NCBI RefSeq assembly: GCF_026004115.1
Contig: NZ_BPIM01000001.1
Coordinates: 2,584,501 to 2,648,500 of the forward strand
Source of the DNA: Meiothermus sp.
GTDB lineage: Bacteria > Deinococcota > Deinococci > Deinococcales > Thermaceae
Length of the DNA stretch: 64,000 bases
Direction of reading: 5' to 3'
In this document: one piece after another, positions 17,120 to 25,136 of the stretch
How the letters are laid out: each line of letters starts with the position of its first letter
How positions within the stretch are numbered: the stretch's first letter is position 1
Made by a program: the position numbers and the translations under genes
Notes under the pieces: model-generated
Told to the model about the DNA's origin: nothing
Database searches by the model: none
What the model saw: only the letters and a program-made list of their open reading frames with translations

Positions 17120-17518
17120 ATGAAAAGGTATGCAAAAGTGATTGTGTTGGCAACATCGGCTCTTCTGGGATTGACGGCTTTTGCCCAGAAAACGGGACAG
17201 GGTGGCAGCCAGTACCCTACCTACACCGGCAGCTTGCCAGTACAGGAGAACCTGAGTGCCCAGCAGTACCAGGCCCTGGCCAAGGTCTCGATGCAGGATG
17301 CGATTAAGGCTGCCCAGAGCGCGCTTGGCAGCACGGCTACGCCCACCAAGGTTAAGCTGGGGGTGGAAAACGGCTACCTGGTCTGGGAGGTGGTGCTCGC
17401 TGGACAGGAGGTCAAGGTGGATGCGGGCAACGGTAAGGTGTTGCACCAAGAAGCCCAGGGCAACGCAGAGGAGAACGATGGCGAAAACGATGGTGAGAGC
17501 AACGAAGACAACGGCTAA
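17120..17518 (+). CDS. Secreted PepSY-domain protein
   Basis: Protein of 132 residues. A signal peptide (MKRYAKVIVLATSALLGLTAFAQ) is followed by LSAQQYQALAKVSMQDAIKAAQSAL and VKLGVENGYLVWEVVLAGQEVKVDAGNGKVL, the alpha-beta pattern of a single PepSY domain. The tail is highly acidic (Glu, Asp, Asn and Gly repeats). PepSY proteins sit in the periplasm or at the membrane and may inhibit proteases or sense conditions for two-component systems. AAGGAGGA at 17106-17113 is a strong ribosome site for the ATG at 17120. It is followed by a terminator, so it is transcribed alone. A damaged copy of its 5' end lies at 22300-22421. Confidence 0.85.
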   Translation: MKRYAKVIVLATSALLGLTAFAQKTGQGGSQYPTYTGSLPVQENLSAQQYQALAKVSMQDAIKAAQSALGSTATPTKVKLGVENGYLVWEVVLAGQEVKVDAGNGKVLHQEAQGNAEENDGENDGESNEDNG

Positions 17519-17532
17519 GCTATGAACCCACG

Positions 17533-17561
17533 GCTGCCGGGTGAATCCCGGCAGCATTTTT
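17533..17561 (+). terminator. Intrinsic terminator of the PepSY gene
   Basis: GCTGCCGGG (17533-17541), a 5-nt loop, CCCGGCAGC (17547-17555), then ATTTTT. Confidence 0.85.
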
Positions 17562-17692
17562 ACCTTGCAACATGGATATGCATCCTGCGTCCGGCTGCCG
17601 GTTCAAGGTCCGGAACTCCCGCAGGGCTACTCGGGCGGTAACCTTCAAGCCCTCCGGCAGCTTCCGCGCAAGCGGGGAGGGTTGTCAGAGCC

Positions 17693-17726
17693 CCGCAACC
17701 TTGCTGCAAGGTTAGCCTGCTACGTT
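17693..17726 (+). promoter_or_regulatory. Tandem-repeat operator and -10 before the ABC-transporter operon
   Basis: CCGCAACC (17693-17700) and CTGCAAGG (17704-17711) repeat with an 11-bp period. TACGTT (17721-17726) begins 17 nt after the second repeat starts, exactly as at 17047-17080. The preceding 130 bases after the terminator show no gene. Confidence 0.6.
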
Positions 17727-17764
17727 GCTCGCTGTCGGGGGAAGGCCCCGATAAGGAGAGAAGC

Positions 17765-17800
17765 ATGTTGAAAACCCAGATGAAAAGGAGGCTGCCATGA
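17765..17800 (+). CDS. Short leader peptide coupled to the next gene
   Basis: An 11-codon frame (MLKTQMKRRLP) begins with ATG after an ATAAGGAGAG ribosome site and ends in a TGA that overlaps the ATG of the next gene. Its inner AAAAGGAGG is also the ribosome site of that gene. This could couple translation or adjust it; it may equally be a chance frame. Confidence 0.4.
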   Translation: MLKTQMKRRLP

Positions 17801-18339
17801 AGCGACACCTGGTTCTCACAGCCGTCTTTTGGAGCCTGGCCGTGGCCCAAACCTCGTATGTGCCTGAGCCCAACCGTGGGGGCGACATCCCGGACAACCA
17901 AGCCTTTGTGCGCTATGCCCACCCCGCAGGCTACAGCCTCGAGGTTCCCGAGGGCTGGGCGCGCACCGTACAGGGCAGCAGCGTCCGCTTTGAAGCCAAG
18001 CTCAACCGCCTGAGCGTGGTGCTGCGGAAAGCCTTGGCTGCTCCTACCGTGGCCGGGGTGCAGGACAAGGAGGTGAGGGCCTTGCAAAAGGAAGCTGGCG
18101 TCAAGATACAGTCGGTGAGGGCAGTTAAGCTGCCTTCCGGCAGCGCCGTGCGGGTGAGTTACGAAGCGCAGTCCCAGCCGAACGCCGTAACCGGCCAAAA
18201 AGTATGGTTGGAGAACGACCTGTACCTGCTGTACAAGAACGGTCAGGAAGCGCTGCTAACCCTCTCGACCCCCAAAGGAGCCGACAACGCCGATGCCTGG
18301 CGGCGGATTGTGGAATCCTTCCGATGGGAGCGGCCATGA
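17797..18339 (+). CDS. Secreted protein of unknown function (PsbP/DcrB-like fold suspected)
   Basis: Protein of 180 residues with a short signal peptide (MKRHLVLTAVFWSLAVAQ). The mature part begins with a low-complexity linker and then reads YAHPAGYSLEVPEGWARTVQGSSVRFEAKLNRLSVVLR..., and ends with LYLLYKNGQEALLTLSTPKGADNADAWRRIVESFRW. The pattern of a GYSLxVPxGW opening and a DxWxxIxxSFxW ending is common in PsbP/DcrB-type periplasmic proteins. It is the first full gene of an operon with two ABC ATPases and a permease, all joined by ATGA-type overlaps, so it is probably the extracytoplasmic partner of that transporter. Confidence 0.65.
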   Translation: MKRHLVLTAVFWSLAVAQTSYVPEPNRGGDIPDNQAFVRYAHPAGYSLEVPEGWARTVQGSSVRFEAKLNRLSVVLRKALAAPTVAGVQDKEVRALQKEAGVKIQSVRAVKLPSGSAVRVSYEAQSQPNAVTGQKVWLENDLYLLYKNGQEALLTLSTPKGADNADAWRRIVESFRWERP

Positions 18340-18995
18340 GCGTGCTCGAGGCCATCGACCTGTACCGCTTCTATCACGTTGGGGATGAGGAAGTCAGGGC
18401 GCTGCGCGGGGTGAGCCTGCGCATTGAGCCGGGTGAACTGGTGGCGGTGGTGGGAGCCTCCGGCAGCGGCAAGAGCACCCTGCTGGCCTGCTTGGCTGGG
18501 CTGGACGAGCCCGACGGCGGTTATGTGAGTGTCGCAGGCCAGCGCCTGACCCGCCGCTCCGAGGAGGAGCGGGCCGAGCTAAGGGCCCGCCACGTGGGGG
18601 TATTGTTGCAATCCGACAACCTCTTCGAGCACCTGAGCACTCTGGAAAACGTGCAATTCGCCACCCTCTTAGCCCACCAGAGCCCGGCGGGAGCGGCGGA
18701 TTGGTTGCAGCGGCTGGGGTTGGGCGAGCGGCTGTACGCCCGGCCCTCACAGCTCTCCGGCGGCGAGCTGGCGCGGGCCGGTTTGGCCGCAGCCCTGGCC
18801 GCCCAGCCCACCCTTTTGCTCGCCGACGAGCCCACTGCCGAGGTGGACGCCGAAACCGAGGCGCTGGTGCTGGGCGAGATGGAAAGCTTCTGCGCCCGGG
18901 GCGGGGCCGCCCTGATCTCCACCCACAGCCCCGAGCTGGCCCGCCGGGCAGGCCGAGTGTTGCACATCCGGGATGGGAGGTTCGCCCATGCCTGA
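18336..18995 (+). CDS. ABC transporter ATPase, LolD/MacB type (copy 1)
   Basis: ATP-binding subunit of 219 residues. Walker A is GASGSGKST near residue 37, the Q-loop is LLQSDNLFEHLSTLENV, Walker B is LLLADEPTAEVD, and the H-loop is ISTHSPELA. The signature motif is LSGGELARAGLAAALAA, which lacks the usual QQR(V/A)A and its arginine; this is a clear deviation from the next ATPase. The ATG at 18336 overlaps the previous stop. It probably energises the FtsX-like permease at 19659. Confidence 0.88.
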   Translation: MSVLEAIDLYRFYHVGDEEVRALRGVSLRIEPGELVAVVGASGSGKSTLLACLAGLDEPDGGYVSVAGQRLTRRSEEERAELRARHVGVLLQSDNLFEHLSTLENVQFATLLAHQSPAGAADWLQRLGLGERLYARPSQLSGGELARAGLAAALAAQPTLLLADEPTAEVDAETEALVLGEMESFCARGGAALISTHSPELARRAGRVLHIRDGRFAHA

Positions 18996-19662
18996 AGCCT
19001 TGGTGGAGGTGCGTGGGGCCCGCCGGAGCTATGGGTTGGGCGGAGGAGAAACTGTGGCCCTGGAGCGAGCCACCTGCCGGGTGCTGCCGGGCGACCGCAT
19101 CGCCCTGCTGGGGCCTTCGGGCTCGGGCAAAAGCACCCTGTTGCACCTGATGGGAGGACTTGAGCGGCCCACCTCCGGTTCAGTGAGGTTCCCCGCGCTC
19201 GGTGAGCCGGACGAACTGCGCCCCGGCAAGGTGGCCTTCGTGTTTCAGGCGCAGAGCCTTCTGGCGCCCCTGACAGCACTCGAGAACGCTGCCTTGCCGC
19301 TGGTGCTGGGCGGGGTGGAGGAGCGCGAGGCCGAGATTCGGGCGATGGAAGCCCTGGAGCGGCTGGGTCTGGAAAAAGTTGCCCAGCAGCTTCCCGAGGA
19401 GCTATCGGGCGGGCAGGCCCAGCGGGTCGCGGTAGCGCGTGCCCTGGCGGGGAGTCCCCGGCTAATTCTGGCCGACGAGCCCACCGGACAGCTCGACAGC
19501 GAGACCGGAGCGCAGCTGATGGATACCCTGCTGGGGGCCCTCGAGAACACCGAAACGGCTCTGGTGGTCGCCACCCACGACCTCGGCGTAGCCCGCCGTA
19601 TGGACTGGGTTTGGCAGATGCGGCGCGGCGTGCTGGACACCGGAAAAGGAGTACCGGCATGA
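18988..19662 (+). CDS. ABC transporter ATPase, LolD/MacB type (copy 2)
   Basis: ATP-binding subunit of 224 residues with Walker A GPSGSGKST, Q-loop VFQAQSLLAPLTALENA, canonical signature LSGGQAQRVAVARAL, Walker B LILADEPTGQLD and H-loop VATHDLGVA. The ATG at 18988 overlaps the end of copy 1 by 8 nt. Two different ATPases before a single large permease suggest a heterodimeric nucleotide-binding pair in which this one holds a complete signature site and copy 1 a degenerate one. That is inference from the motifs and gene order. Confidence 0.9.
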   Translation: MPEALVEVRGARRSYGLGGGETVALERATCRVLPGDRIALLGPSGSGKSTLLHLMGGLERPTSGSVRFPALGEPDELRPGKVAFVFQAQSLLAPLTALENAALPLVLGGVEEREAEIRAMEALERLGLEKVAQQLPEELSGGQAQRVAVARALAGSPRLILADEPTGQLDSETGAQLMDTLLGALENTETALVVATHDLGVARRMDWVWQMRRGVLDTGKGVPA

Positions 19663-22295
19663 CCCTGGCCTGGCTCCGCGGATTGCTCACCCGGCGGCCC
19701 TGGCGGGTGTGGGGTGCAGCCACCGGCGTTGCGCTCACGGTGGCTTTCCTGGCCTGCCTGGGGGCCTTCCTCACCCGCAGCACCGCCACCATGACCCAGC
19801 GGGCGGTGGAGGGGGTTGCGGTGGACTGGCAGGTGTTGCTGGCCCCGAACGCCGACCTCGGCGCGGTGAAGGGGGCTATACAGGCCGTGGGCGTGAAAGC
19901 CCTCGAGCGGGTCGGCTACGCCGATGTGGCGGGTTTCAGCGCCCGCACCGGCGGGACCGTGCAGACCACTGGCGCGGGCAGGGTGCTGGGGATTTCCAGC
20001 ACCTATGCGCTTCATTTCCCCAAGGAAATCCGTCCCCTGGTCGGCGGTGCTCAGGGGGTGCTGCTGGCCCAGCAGACCGCCGCCAACCTGCACGCCGCGG
20101 TGGGCGACACCGTTTTCATCCATCGCCTAGGACTACCGCCGGTGAGCGTACGGGTCGCGGGGATCGTGGACTTGCCCGAGGCCGACTCCTTGTTCCAGGC
20201 GGTGGGCGCCCCCAAGGGGCTGGCCCCACAGGCCCCGCCGGACAACGTGCTTCTGTTGCCAGCAGCGCAGTGGCACGCCCTCTTCGACCTGCAGCGGGCC
20301 GTCCGGCCCGACAGCGTGCGCGAGCAGTTCCATGTCCGGCTTTCGACATCGCTTTCCAAAGACCCCGAGGCAGCCTATGTTCAGGTGCAGCGGCTCGCCA
20401 AACATACCGAGGTCAAGGTAGCAGGTGGAGCGGTGATTGGCAACAACCTGGCCGCCCGGCTGGATGGGGTGCGGGCCGATGCCCTCTACGCCCAGGCCCT
20501 TTTTCTTTTTTTGGGCGTTCCCGGCGTGATCCTCGCGGCCTTGCTGACCCTCGGCGTGGCGGGGGCCAGCGGGGGAGAGCGCCGCCGCGAGGCCGCGCTG
20601 TTGCGGATGCGCGGGGCGGGGGTGCGGCGGGTGCTGGGGCTGGCCTCGCTCGAGGCGGGATGGGTAGCCTTCGTCGGGCTGCTGGGCGGCTTGGCTCTGG
20701 CTTGGCTTGCCGAGCGCGTCGCCCTGCCGTCGGACTCGAGCCTACGCTCGGTCTGGACGCTTTTGGCGGGTGCTTTCGGGGTGCTGCTGGCGGTCTCGGT
20801 GGTGCTCGTCCCCACGCTCCTGGCCCTACGCAATCAAACCGTGAACGCCGCGCGGCAGAAGGTAGGAAGGGCCAGCGCCCCGTTGTGGCAGCGGCTTTAC
20901 CTCGACCTGGGGCTTTTGGCTTTGTCCGGGGCGCTGTTTTGGCGCAGCACCGCAGGCGGTTACCAACTGGTGCTGGCCCCCGAGGGGGTGGCGAAGGCCA
21001 GCGTGCAGTACGAGTCCTTCATCGCGCCTCTGGCCCTATGGGTAGGGGCTACCCTGCTCGCGGTGCGGCTGCTGGATTGGGCCTTAGGCCGCCGCAGCCT
21101 TACCCCGATCCTGCGCTCGCTGGCGGGAAACCTTGCTCCCAGCGTTGCGGCCACCCTGGAGCGGCAGCGAAGCCTGCTCTCGCGCGGCGCGGTCCTGGCC
21201 GCGCTGGCGGTGGCCTTTGCGGTCTCCACCTCGATCTTCAACGCCACCTACGGCGGCCAGTCGCGGGTGGACGCGCTGCTCACGAACGGGGCCGACGTCA
21301 CCGTGACCGGAACCGCAGCCCATCCGGCGGAGAGCCGGCTTTCTGCCCTGAGAGCGATCCCCGGCGTGGCCGCCGCCCAGCCGCTCCAGCACCGCTTCGC
21401 CTACGTGGGCAACGACCTCCAGGACCTTTTTGGCGTAGATCCAGCCCACCTCACCGAGGCCACCCGGCTGGTAGACGCCTACTTCCGCGGGGTCACGGCC
21501 CAGCAGGCGCTGCAACTGCTGCGCTCGAGGCCCGACGCTCTGCTTGTCTCGCAGGAAACAGTCAACGACTACCAGCTCAAGGTGGGCGACCCGCTGCGCT
21601 TGCGATTACTGGACGCTCGAGACCACCAGTATCACGTCGTCCCCTTCACCTTTGTGGGCGTGGTGCGGGAGTTTCCCACCGCCCCTAAAGACTCCTTTCT
21701 GGTGGCCAACGCTGATTACGTGGCCGCACAGACCCACGCCAGCGCTGCCGAAGTGGTTTTGCTGCGGGTGAACGGCAACCGCACCGAGGTGGCATCCTGG
21801 GCGGCTCAAATCGTGCGCGACCTGCCGGGGGCAACGGTCTCAGAACTCGGTGCGGTACAGCAGCGCATCGCCTCGAGCCTCACCGCGGTCAACGTGGCGG
21901 GGCTCTCCCGGCTCGAGCTAAGCTTCGCCGCACTGCTCCTGGCCGCGGCTACGGGGCTGGTGCTGCTCTTGGGCCTTACCGAGCGACGCCGTAACTTCAC
22001 CGTGCTGAGCGCACTCGGTGCGAAGCCAAAGCAGCTCGCGGCCTTCCTATGGGGTGAAGGGCTCGTCGTGGCCGGAGCAGGCAGCCTGGCTGGCTTGCTC
22101 ATCGGGCTGGGCGTGGCGCAGCTTTTGGTCAAGTTGCTGAACGGGGTGTTCGACCCGGCCCCGGAGCGGCTGGCCATACCCTGGGGTTACCTGGCCGCGC
22201 TGGCTCTCGCCGCTTTTCTTTCCACCGTGCTCGCAGTGAATGCAGCCAGGGCCGCGAGCGGCAAGAGTCTCACGGAGGTGCTGCGCTCGGCCTGA
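19659..22295 (+). CDS. FtsX-family ABC permease, large (MacB/LolC-E type)
   Basis: Membrane protein of 878 residues. One TM helix near residue 20 is followed by a large extracytoplasmic domain (about 45-280), three or four TM helices (about 285-400), further helices near 430-500, a second extracytoplasmic domain, and a final FtsX core with LLLGLTERRRNFTVLSALGAKPKQLAAFLWGEG and three more helices. Both FtsX halves are thus in one chain, as in lipoprotein- or peptide-handling transporters of mechanotransmission type. The ATG at 19659 overlaps the previous stop. Likely function: moving a lipid, lipoprotein or antimicrobial compound across or out of the membrane. Confidence 0.88.
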   Translation: MTLAWLRGLLTRRPWRVWGAATGVALTVAFLACLGAFLTRSTATMTQRAVEGVAVDWQVLLAPNADLGAVKGAIQAVGVKALERVGYADVAGFSARTGGTVQTTGAGRVLGISSTYALHFPKEIRPLVGGAQGVLLAQQTAANLHAAVGDTVFIHRLGLPPVSVRVAGIVDLPEADSLFQAVGAPKGLAPQAPPDNVLLLPAAQWHALFDLQRAVRPDSVREQFHVRLSTSLSKDPEAAYVQVQRLAKHTEVKVAGGAVIGNNLAARLDGVRADALYAQALFLFLGVPGVILAALLTLGVAGASGGERRREAALLRMRGAGVRRVLGLASLEAGWVAFVGLLGGLALAWLAERVALPSDSSLRSVWTLLAGAFGVLLAVSVVLVPTLLALRNQTVNAARQKVGRASAPLWQRLYLDLGLLALSGALFWRSTAGGYQLVLAPEGVAKASVQYESFIAPLALWVGATLLAVRLLDWALGRRSLTPILRSLAGNLAPSVAATLERQRSLLSRGAVLAALAVAFAVSTSIFNATYGGQSRVDALLTNGADVTVTGTAAHPAESRLSALRAIPGVAAAQPLQHRFAYVGNDLQDLFGVDPAHLTEATRLVDAYFRGVTAQQALQLLRSRPDALLVSQETVNDYQLKVGDPLRLRLLDARDHQYHVVPFTFVGVVREFPTAPKDSFLVANADYVAAQTHASAAEVVLLRVNGNRTEVASWAAQIVRDLPGATVSELGAVQQRIASSLTAVNVAGLSRLELSFAALLLAAATGLVLLLGLTERRRNFTVLSALGAKPKQLAAFLWGEGLVVAGAGSLAGLLIGLGVAQLLVKLLNGVFDPAPERLAIPWGYLAALALAAFLSTVLAVNAARAASGKSLTEVLRSA

Positions 22296-22299
22296 GCGT

Positions 22300-22421
22300 G
22301 GTGCAGTACGCCCGTGGTCTCGTCGGCAGGAGGAACCTGGATGAAAAAGTACGCAAAAGCGACTCTGTTTGCAATCTTGGCCCTTTGGGGCAAGTTGCGC
22401 TACAGCGGTCTGCCCCAGTAG
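22300..22421 (+). pseudogene. Truncated duplicate of the PepSY gene 5' end
   Basis: The stretch GGTCTCGTC...AGGAGGAAC...ATGAAAAAGTACGCAAAAGC repeats the leader and first codons of the PepSY gene at 17085-17140. It codes only 26 residues (MKKYAKATLFAILALWG...) before a TAG at 22419. The signal peptide is recognisable, but no PepSY domain follows. It marks a partial duplication that lost its body. Confidence 0.7.
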
Positions 22422-22473
22422 CCTTTTACCGTGGCCATACCTTGGATTGTCCAGCTCTTCCGAGAGGTTTAGT

Positions 22474-23727
22474 GTGAGCAAAAACAAACCACCGCACCTG
22501 CTATCGCTCAGGTTTTTTGCATCAAGCGAGCAATCTGGCGAGATTTCATATGACTGGAAGAAGGTGGGTTTACCTGGGGTGGTGGGGTTTCTCCTCTCGC
22601 TCGCTCTGATGGCCTGCAAATCACAACCCCAAACAGCCACCCCATCGGTACAAGGGGCTTCGAGCCCGCCTGCTCCTACCGCGGTAGGCTCCCCCCTATA
22701 CACCGGCCTCCCGGGGATGCCGCCGTATGATCCGCACAACGTGTATGCTTTCACCCAAGCGGGGATGCTTGCGCCTGCGGTGAAGGATTTTCCCCAACGG
22801 GTATATGTACCCGATGGCAAGACCAACCGGCTTTACGTGATCGACCCCAAGACCTACCGGATCGTAGATAGTTACCCTGTGGACGCCGTGCCCCAGCACG
22901 TGGTGCCCTCCTACGACCTCAAGACACTCTACGTGGTGAACGACGTGGGTCAGACCCTCATCCCGGTAGACCCCAAGACCGCCAAGCCCGAGCTCCGCAT
23001 ACGGATTGCCGACCCATACAACCTATACTTCACCCCCGACGGAAAATACGCGCTGGTAGTGGCTGAGGTCAAACAAAGGCTCGACTTCTATGATCTTCAG
23101 ACCTGGCGGCACAAAAGCTCAATCTCTGTTCCCTGCAAGGGGGTCAACCACATGGACTATAGTGCCGACGGGCGTACCCTGGTGGCGGCCTGCGAGTTCA
23201 GCGGAGACCTGCTGAAAATCGATGTGGCCGCGCGCAAGCTCCTAGCCAAGATTAGCCTGGGGGGAATGCCTCAGGACGTCAAACTCTCGCCCGACGGCCA
23301 GATATTCTACGTAGCCGACATGATGGCGGGCGGGGTACACCTGATCGACGCGGAGAAGTTTCAGCCGATGGGCTTCATCCCTACCGGAAAGGGGGCCCAT
23401 GGCCTCTACCCCAGCCGCGACGCGAAGTACCTGTACATCTCCAACCGGGGAGAGGGCTCGGTGAGCGTGCTGGAGTTCGCCACCCGTAAGCTGGTGGCCA
23501 AGTGGAAGATCCCCGGTGGGGGTAGCCCGGACATGGGCGGGGTCTCGGCGGATGGGAAGCAACTGTGGTTGGCCGGGCGCTACCACGGGGAGGTCTACGT
23601 CTTCGACACCGACCCGAAGCAGGGCGGCCTGATCCGTCGCATCAAAGTGGGCAAAGGGCCGCACGGGCTGGCCATCTACCCCCAGCCGGGCCGGTACTCG
23701 CTAGGGCATACCGGGGTGACCCGATGA
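22474..23727 (+). CDS. YncE-type beta-propeller lipoprotein (YVTN/cytochrome-D1-like repeats)
   Basis: Exported protein with a lipobox LALMAC about 45 residues after the GTG at 22474; the Cys is followed by a Pro/Ser/Ala linker and then seven-bladed-propeller repeats such as VYVPDGKTNRLYVIDPKTYRIVDSYPV, PQDVKLSPDGQIFYVADM and GAHGLYPSRDAKYLYISN. The fold resembles YncE and NirF-like proteins that act in the periplasm. The start is uncertain: the 22474 form gives an unusually long n-region, and a GTG at 22564 would give a normal signal. It overlaps the next gene by ATGA, so it heads an operon with a deacetylase, PAP2 phosphatase, RR and HK. Confidence 0.78.
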   Translation: MSKNKPPHLLSLRFFASSEQSGEISYDWKKVGLPGVVGFLLSLALMACKSQPQTATPSVQGASSPPAPTAVGSPLYTGLPGMPPYDPHNVYAFTQAGMLAPAVKDFPQRVYVPDGKTNRLYVIDPKTYRIVDSYPVDAVPQHVVPSYDLKTLYVVNDVGQTLIPVDPKTAKPELRIRIADPYNLYFTPDGKYALVVAEVKQRLDFYDLQTWRHKSSISVPCKGVNHMDYSADGRTLVAACEFSGDLLKIDVAARKLLAKISLGGMPQDVKLSPDGQIFYVADMMAGGVHLIDAEKFQPMGFIPTGKGAHGLYPSRDAKYLYISNRGEGSVSVLEFATRKLVAKWKIPGGGSPDMGGVSADGKQLWLAGRYHGEVYVFDTDPKQGGLIRRIKVGKGPHGLAIYPQPGRYSLGHTGVTR

Positions 23728-24461
23728 GAAGATGGCTTGGGATCGGCCTGCTGCTATGGGGAGCAGTATGGGCTGCCCCCGCGCCGATTACCCACGGTTC
23801 CCGGCAGCATCCGCGGATCGCCCTTACTTTCGACGCCGACATGACCCCGGGCATGCGGCAAAACCTGCAGAGCGGCCGGGTCAAAAGCTACAACCCCACC
23901 GAGCTGTACCGCTTGTTGGAGCAACACCGGGTCAAGGCCACCTTCTTCCTGAGCGGACTCTGGATAGAAGCCTACCCGGAGCAATCCCGCAGGCTGGCGC
24001 AGAATCCTCTGTTCGAACTGGAAAACCACAGCTATAGCCACCCTGCTTTTGCGCAACCCTGCTACGGGCTACCTACCGTCCAAGCCGCCGAGAAAGCTGC
24101 GGAAATTCGTAAGGTTCAGCGCTTGCTCGAGGGCCTAGGGGTCAATAACCGTTATTTTCGCTTTCCGGGGGGCTGCTATGGCCCCGACGATCTGGCCTTG
24201 GTGAAGCGGCTGGGGCTTCAGGTGGTGCACTGGGACGCGGCGGGGGAGGATGGGGGGCAGACCGACCCTGGGGTGATTGTACGCAACGTGCTGAGCCGGG
24301 TGCAAAATGGTTCTATTATCGTACTGCACAGCCAGGGTGGACCGCGTCTCCCCGCCACGCTTCCGGCCCTCAGGCGGCTGATTCCGGCCCTGAAGGCCCG
24401 GGGTTTTACCTTTGTCAAAGTCTCTGAGTTGCTTGCTGAACCAGCCGGTATGCGCAAGTGA
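23724..24461 (+). CDS. Secreted polysaccharide deacetylase (NodB domain), first copy
   Basis: Protein of 245 residues: signal peptide MRRWLGIGLLLWGAVWA, then a NodB domain. Motif 1 is LTFDADM (catalytic base and metal Asp), motif 2 is HSYSHP (two metal His), motif 3 is RFPGGCYG, and motif 5 is IIVLHSQGG. It removes acetyl groups from cell-wall or exopolysaccharide GlcNAc outside the cytoplasm. The ATG at 23724 overlaps the preceding stop. A related, longer deacetylase is encoded at 29226. Confidence 0.87.
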   Translation: MRRWLGIGLLLWGAVWAAPAPITHGSRQHPRIALTFDADMTPGMRQNLQSGRVKSYNPTELYRLLEQHRVKATFFLSGLWIEAYPEQSRRLAQNPLFELENHSYSHPAFAQPCYGLPTVQAAEKAAEIRKVQRLLEGLGVNNRYFRFPGGCYGPDDLALVKRLGLQVVHWDAAGEDGGQTDPGVIVRNVLSRVQNGSIIVLHSQGGPRLPATLPALRRLIPALKARGFTFVKVSELLAEPAGMRK

Positions 24462-24476
24462 TATTGGGAGGACATC

Positions 24477-25133
24477 GTGATTAAATCATCCCGCCAAATT
24501 CTTAAGTCGGTGCTCTTGTGGGTTCCACTCTGGCTGCTGGCTCTTTTGTTCCTGAGCCTGCTGGGGTTTGTGGGGCTGGCCGAGGACGTCTACGAACGGG
24601 AAGGGTTTTTTTTTGACGGGCCGGTGCTGGCCTTTTTGCACGCCCAGCAGAGCGACGTGTGGAACACGCTGGCCCTGGCCTTCACCCAGTCCGCCTCCGC
24701 TCCGGTGGTCGGGGGGCTCGCCCTGGGGGTGCTGGTCTGGGCCTATTTCCGTCGGCTGGGGTGGCCTGTTTTCGCTCTAGGTCTGGGCGGTGCGGTGCTT
24801 CTGAACCAGGCCGCCAAACTCTTTTTTGCCCGCGCCCGGCCTCATCTCTTCCCACAGCTCACCCCTGAACACGACTACAGCTTCCCCTCCGGCCACACCA
24901 TGGCCAGTCTGGCCCTGGTGCTCGCGTTGTACGCATTGCTGATGCCCCGCTTTCCCCACGTGGCCCGCTGGCTTTTGGGCCTGGGCTTGCCGTGGGCCTT
25001 GCTAGTAGGCCTCTCCAGGCTCTACCTCCAGGTACACTACCCTTCGGACGTGCTGGCAGGGTGGGCCTTGAGCTTTCTGTGGGTATTTGGGGTGGGGCTT
25101 TGGTACCGCTGGGCGGTGGGCGGGAGGGGTTAG
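24477..25133 (+). CDS. PAP2-family membrane phosphatase
   Basis: Membrane protein of 218 residues with five or six helices. The three PAP2 motifs are present: KLFFARARPHL, PSGHTMASLA and SRLYLQVHYPSDVLAG. Such enzymes dephosphorylate undecaprenyl pyrophosphate or phosphatidylglycerol phosphate at the outer membrane face. The GTG start at 24477 follows a GGGAGGAC ribosome site. It lies directly before a response regulator gene (3-nt gap), hinting at an envelope-linked regulatory unit. Confidence 0.87.
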   Translation: MIKSSRQILKSVLLWVPLWLLALLFLSLLGFVGLAEDVYEREGFFFDGPVLAFLHAQQSDVWNTLALAFTQSASAPVVGGLALGVLVWAYFRRLGWPVFALGLGGAVLLNQAAKLFFARARPHLFPQLTPEHDYSFPSGHTMASLALVLALYALLMPRFPHVARWLLGLGLPWALLVGLSRLYLQVHYPSDVLAGWALSFLWVFGVGLWYRWAVGGRG

Positions 25134-25136
25134 CCA

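Noticed and set aside
18521-19792. A 423-codon minus-strand frame opposite the two ABC ATPases
   Set aside because: Its composition is Arg/Pro/Ala/Ser-rich without motifs; the opposite strand carries perfect Walker and signature motifs in both ATPases.
19709-21688. A 659-codon open frame in another frame of the FtsX permease gene
   Set aside because: It is rich in Arg, Gly, Pro and Ala with no domain logic, and lies fully inside a permease whose own frame has clear helices and motifs. GC-rich DNA produces such long shadow frames.
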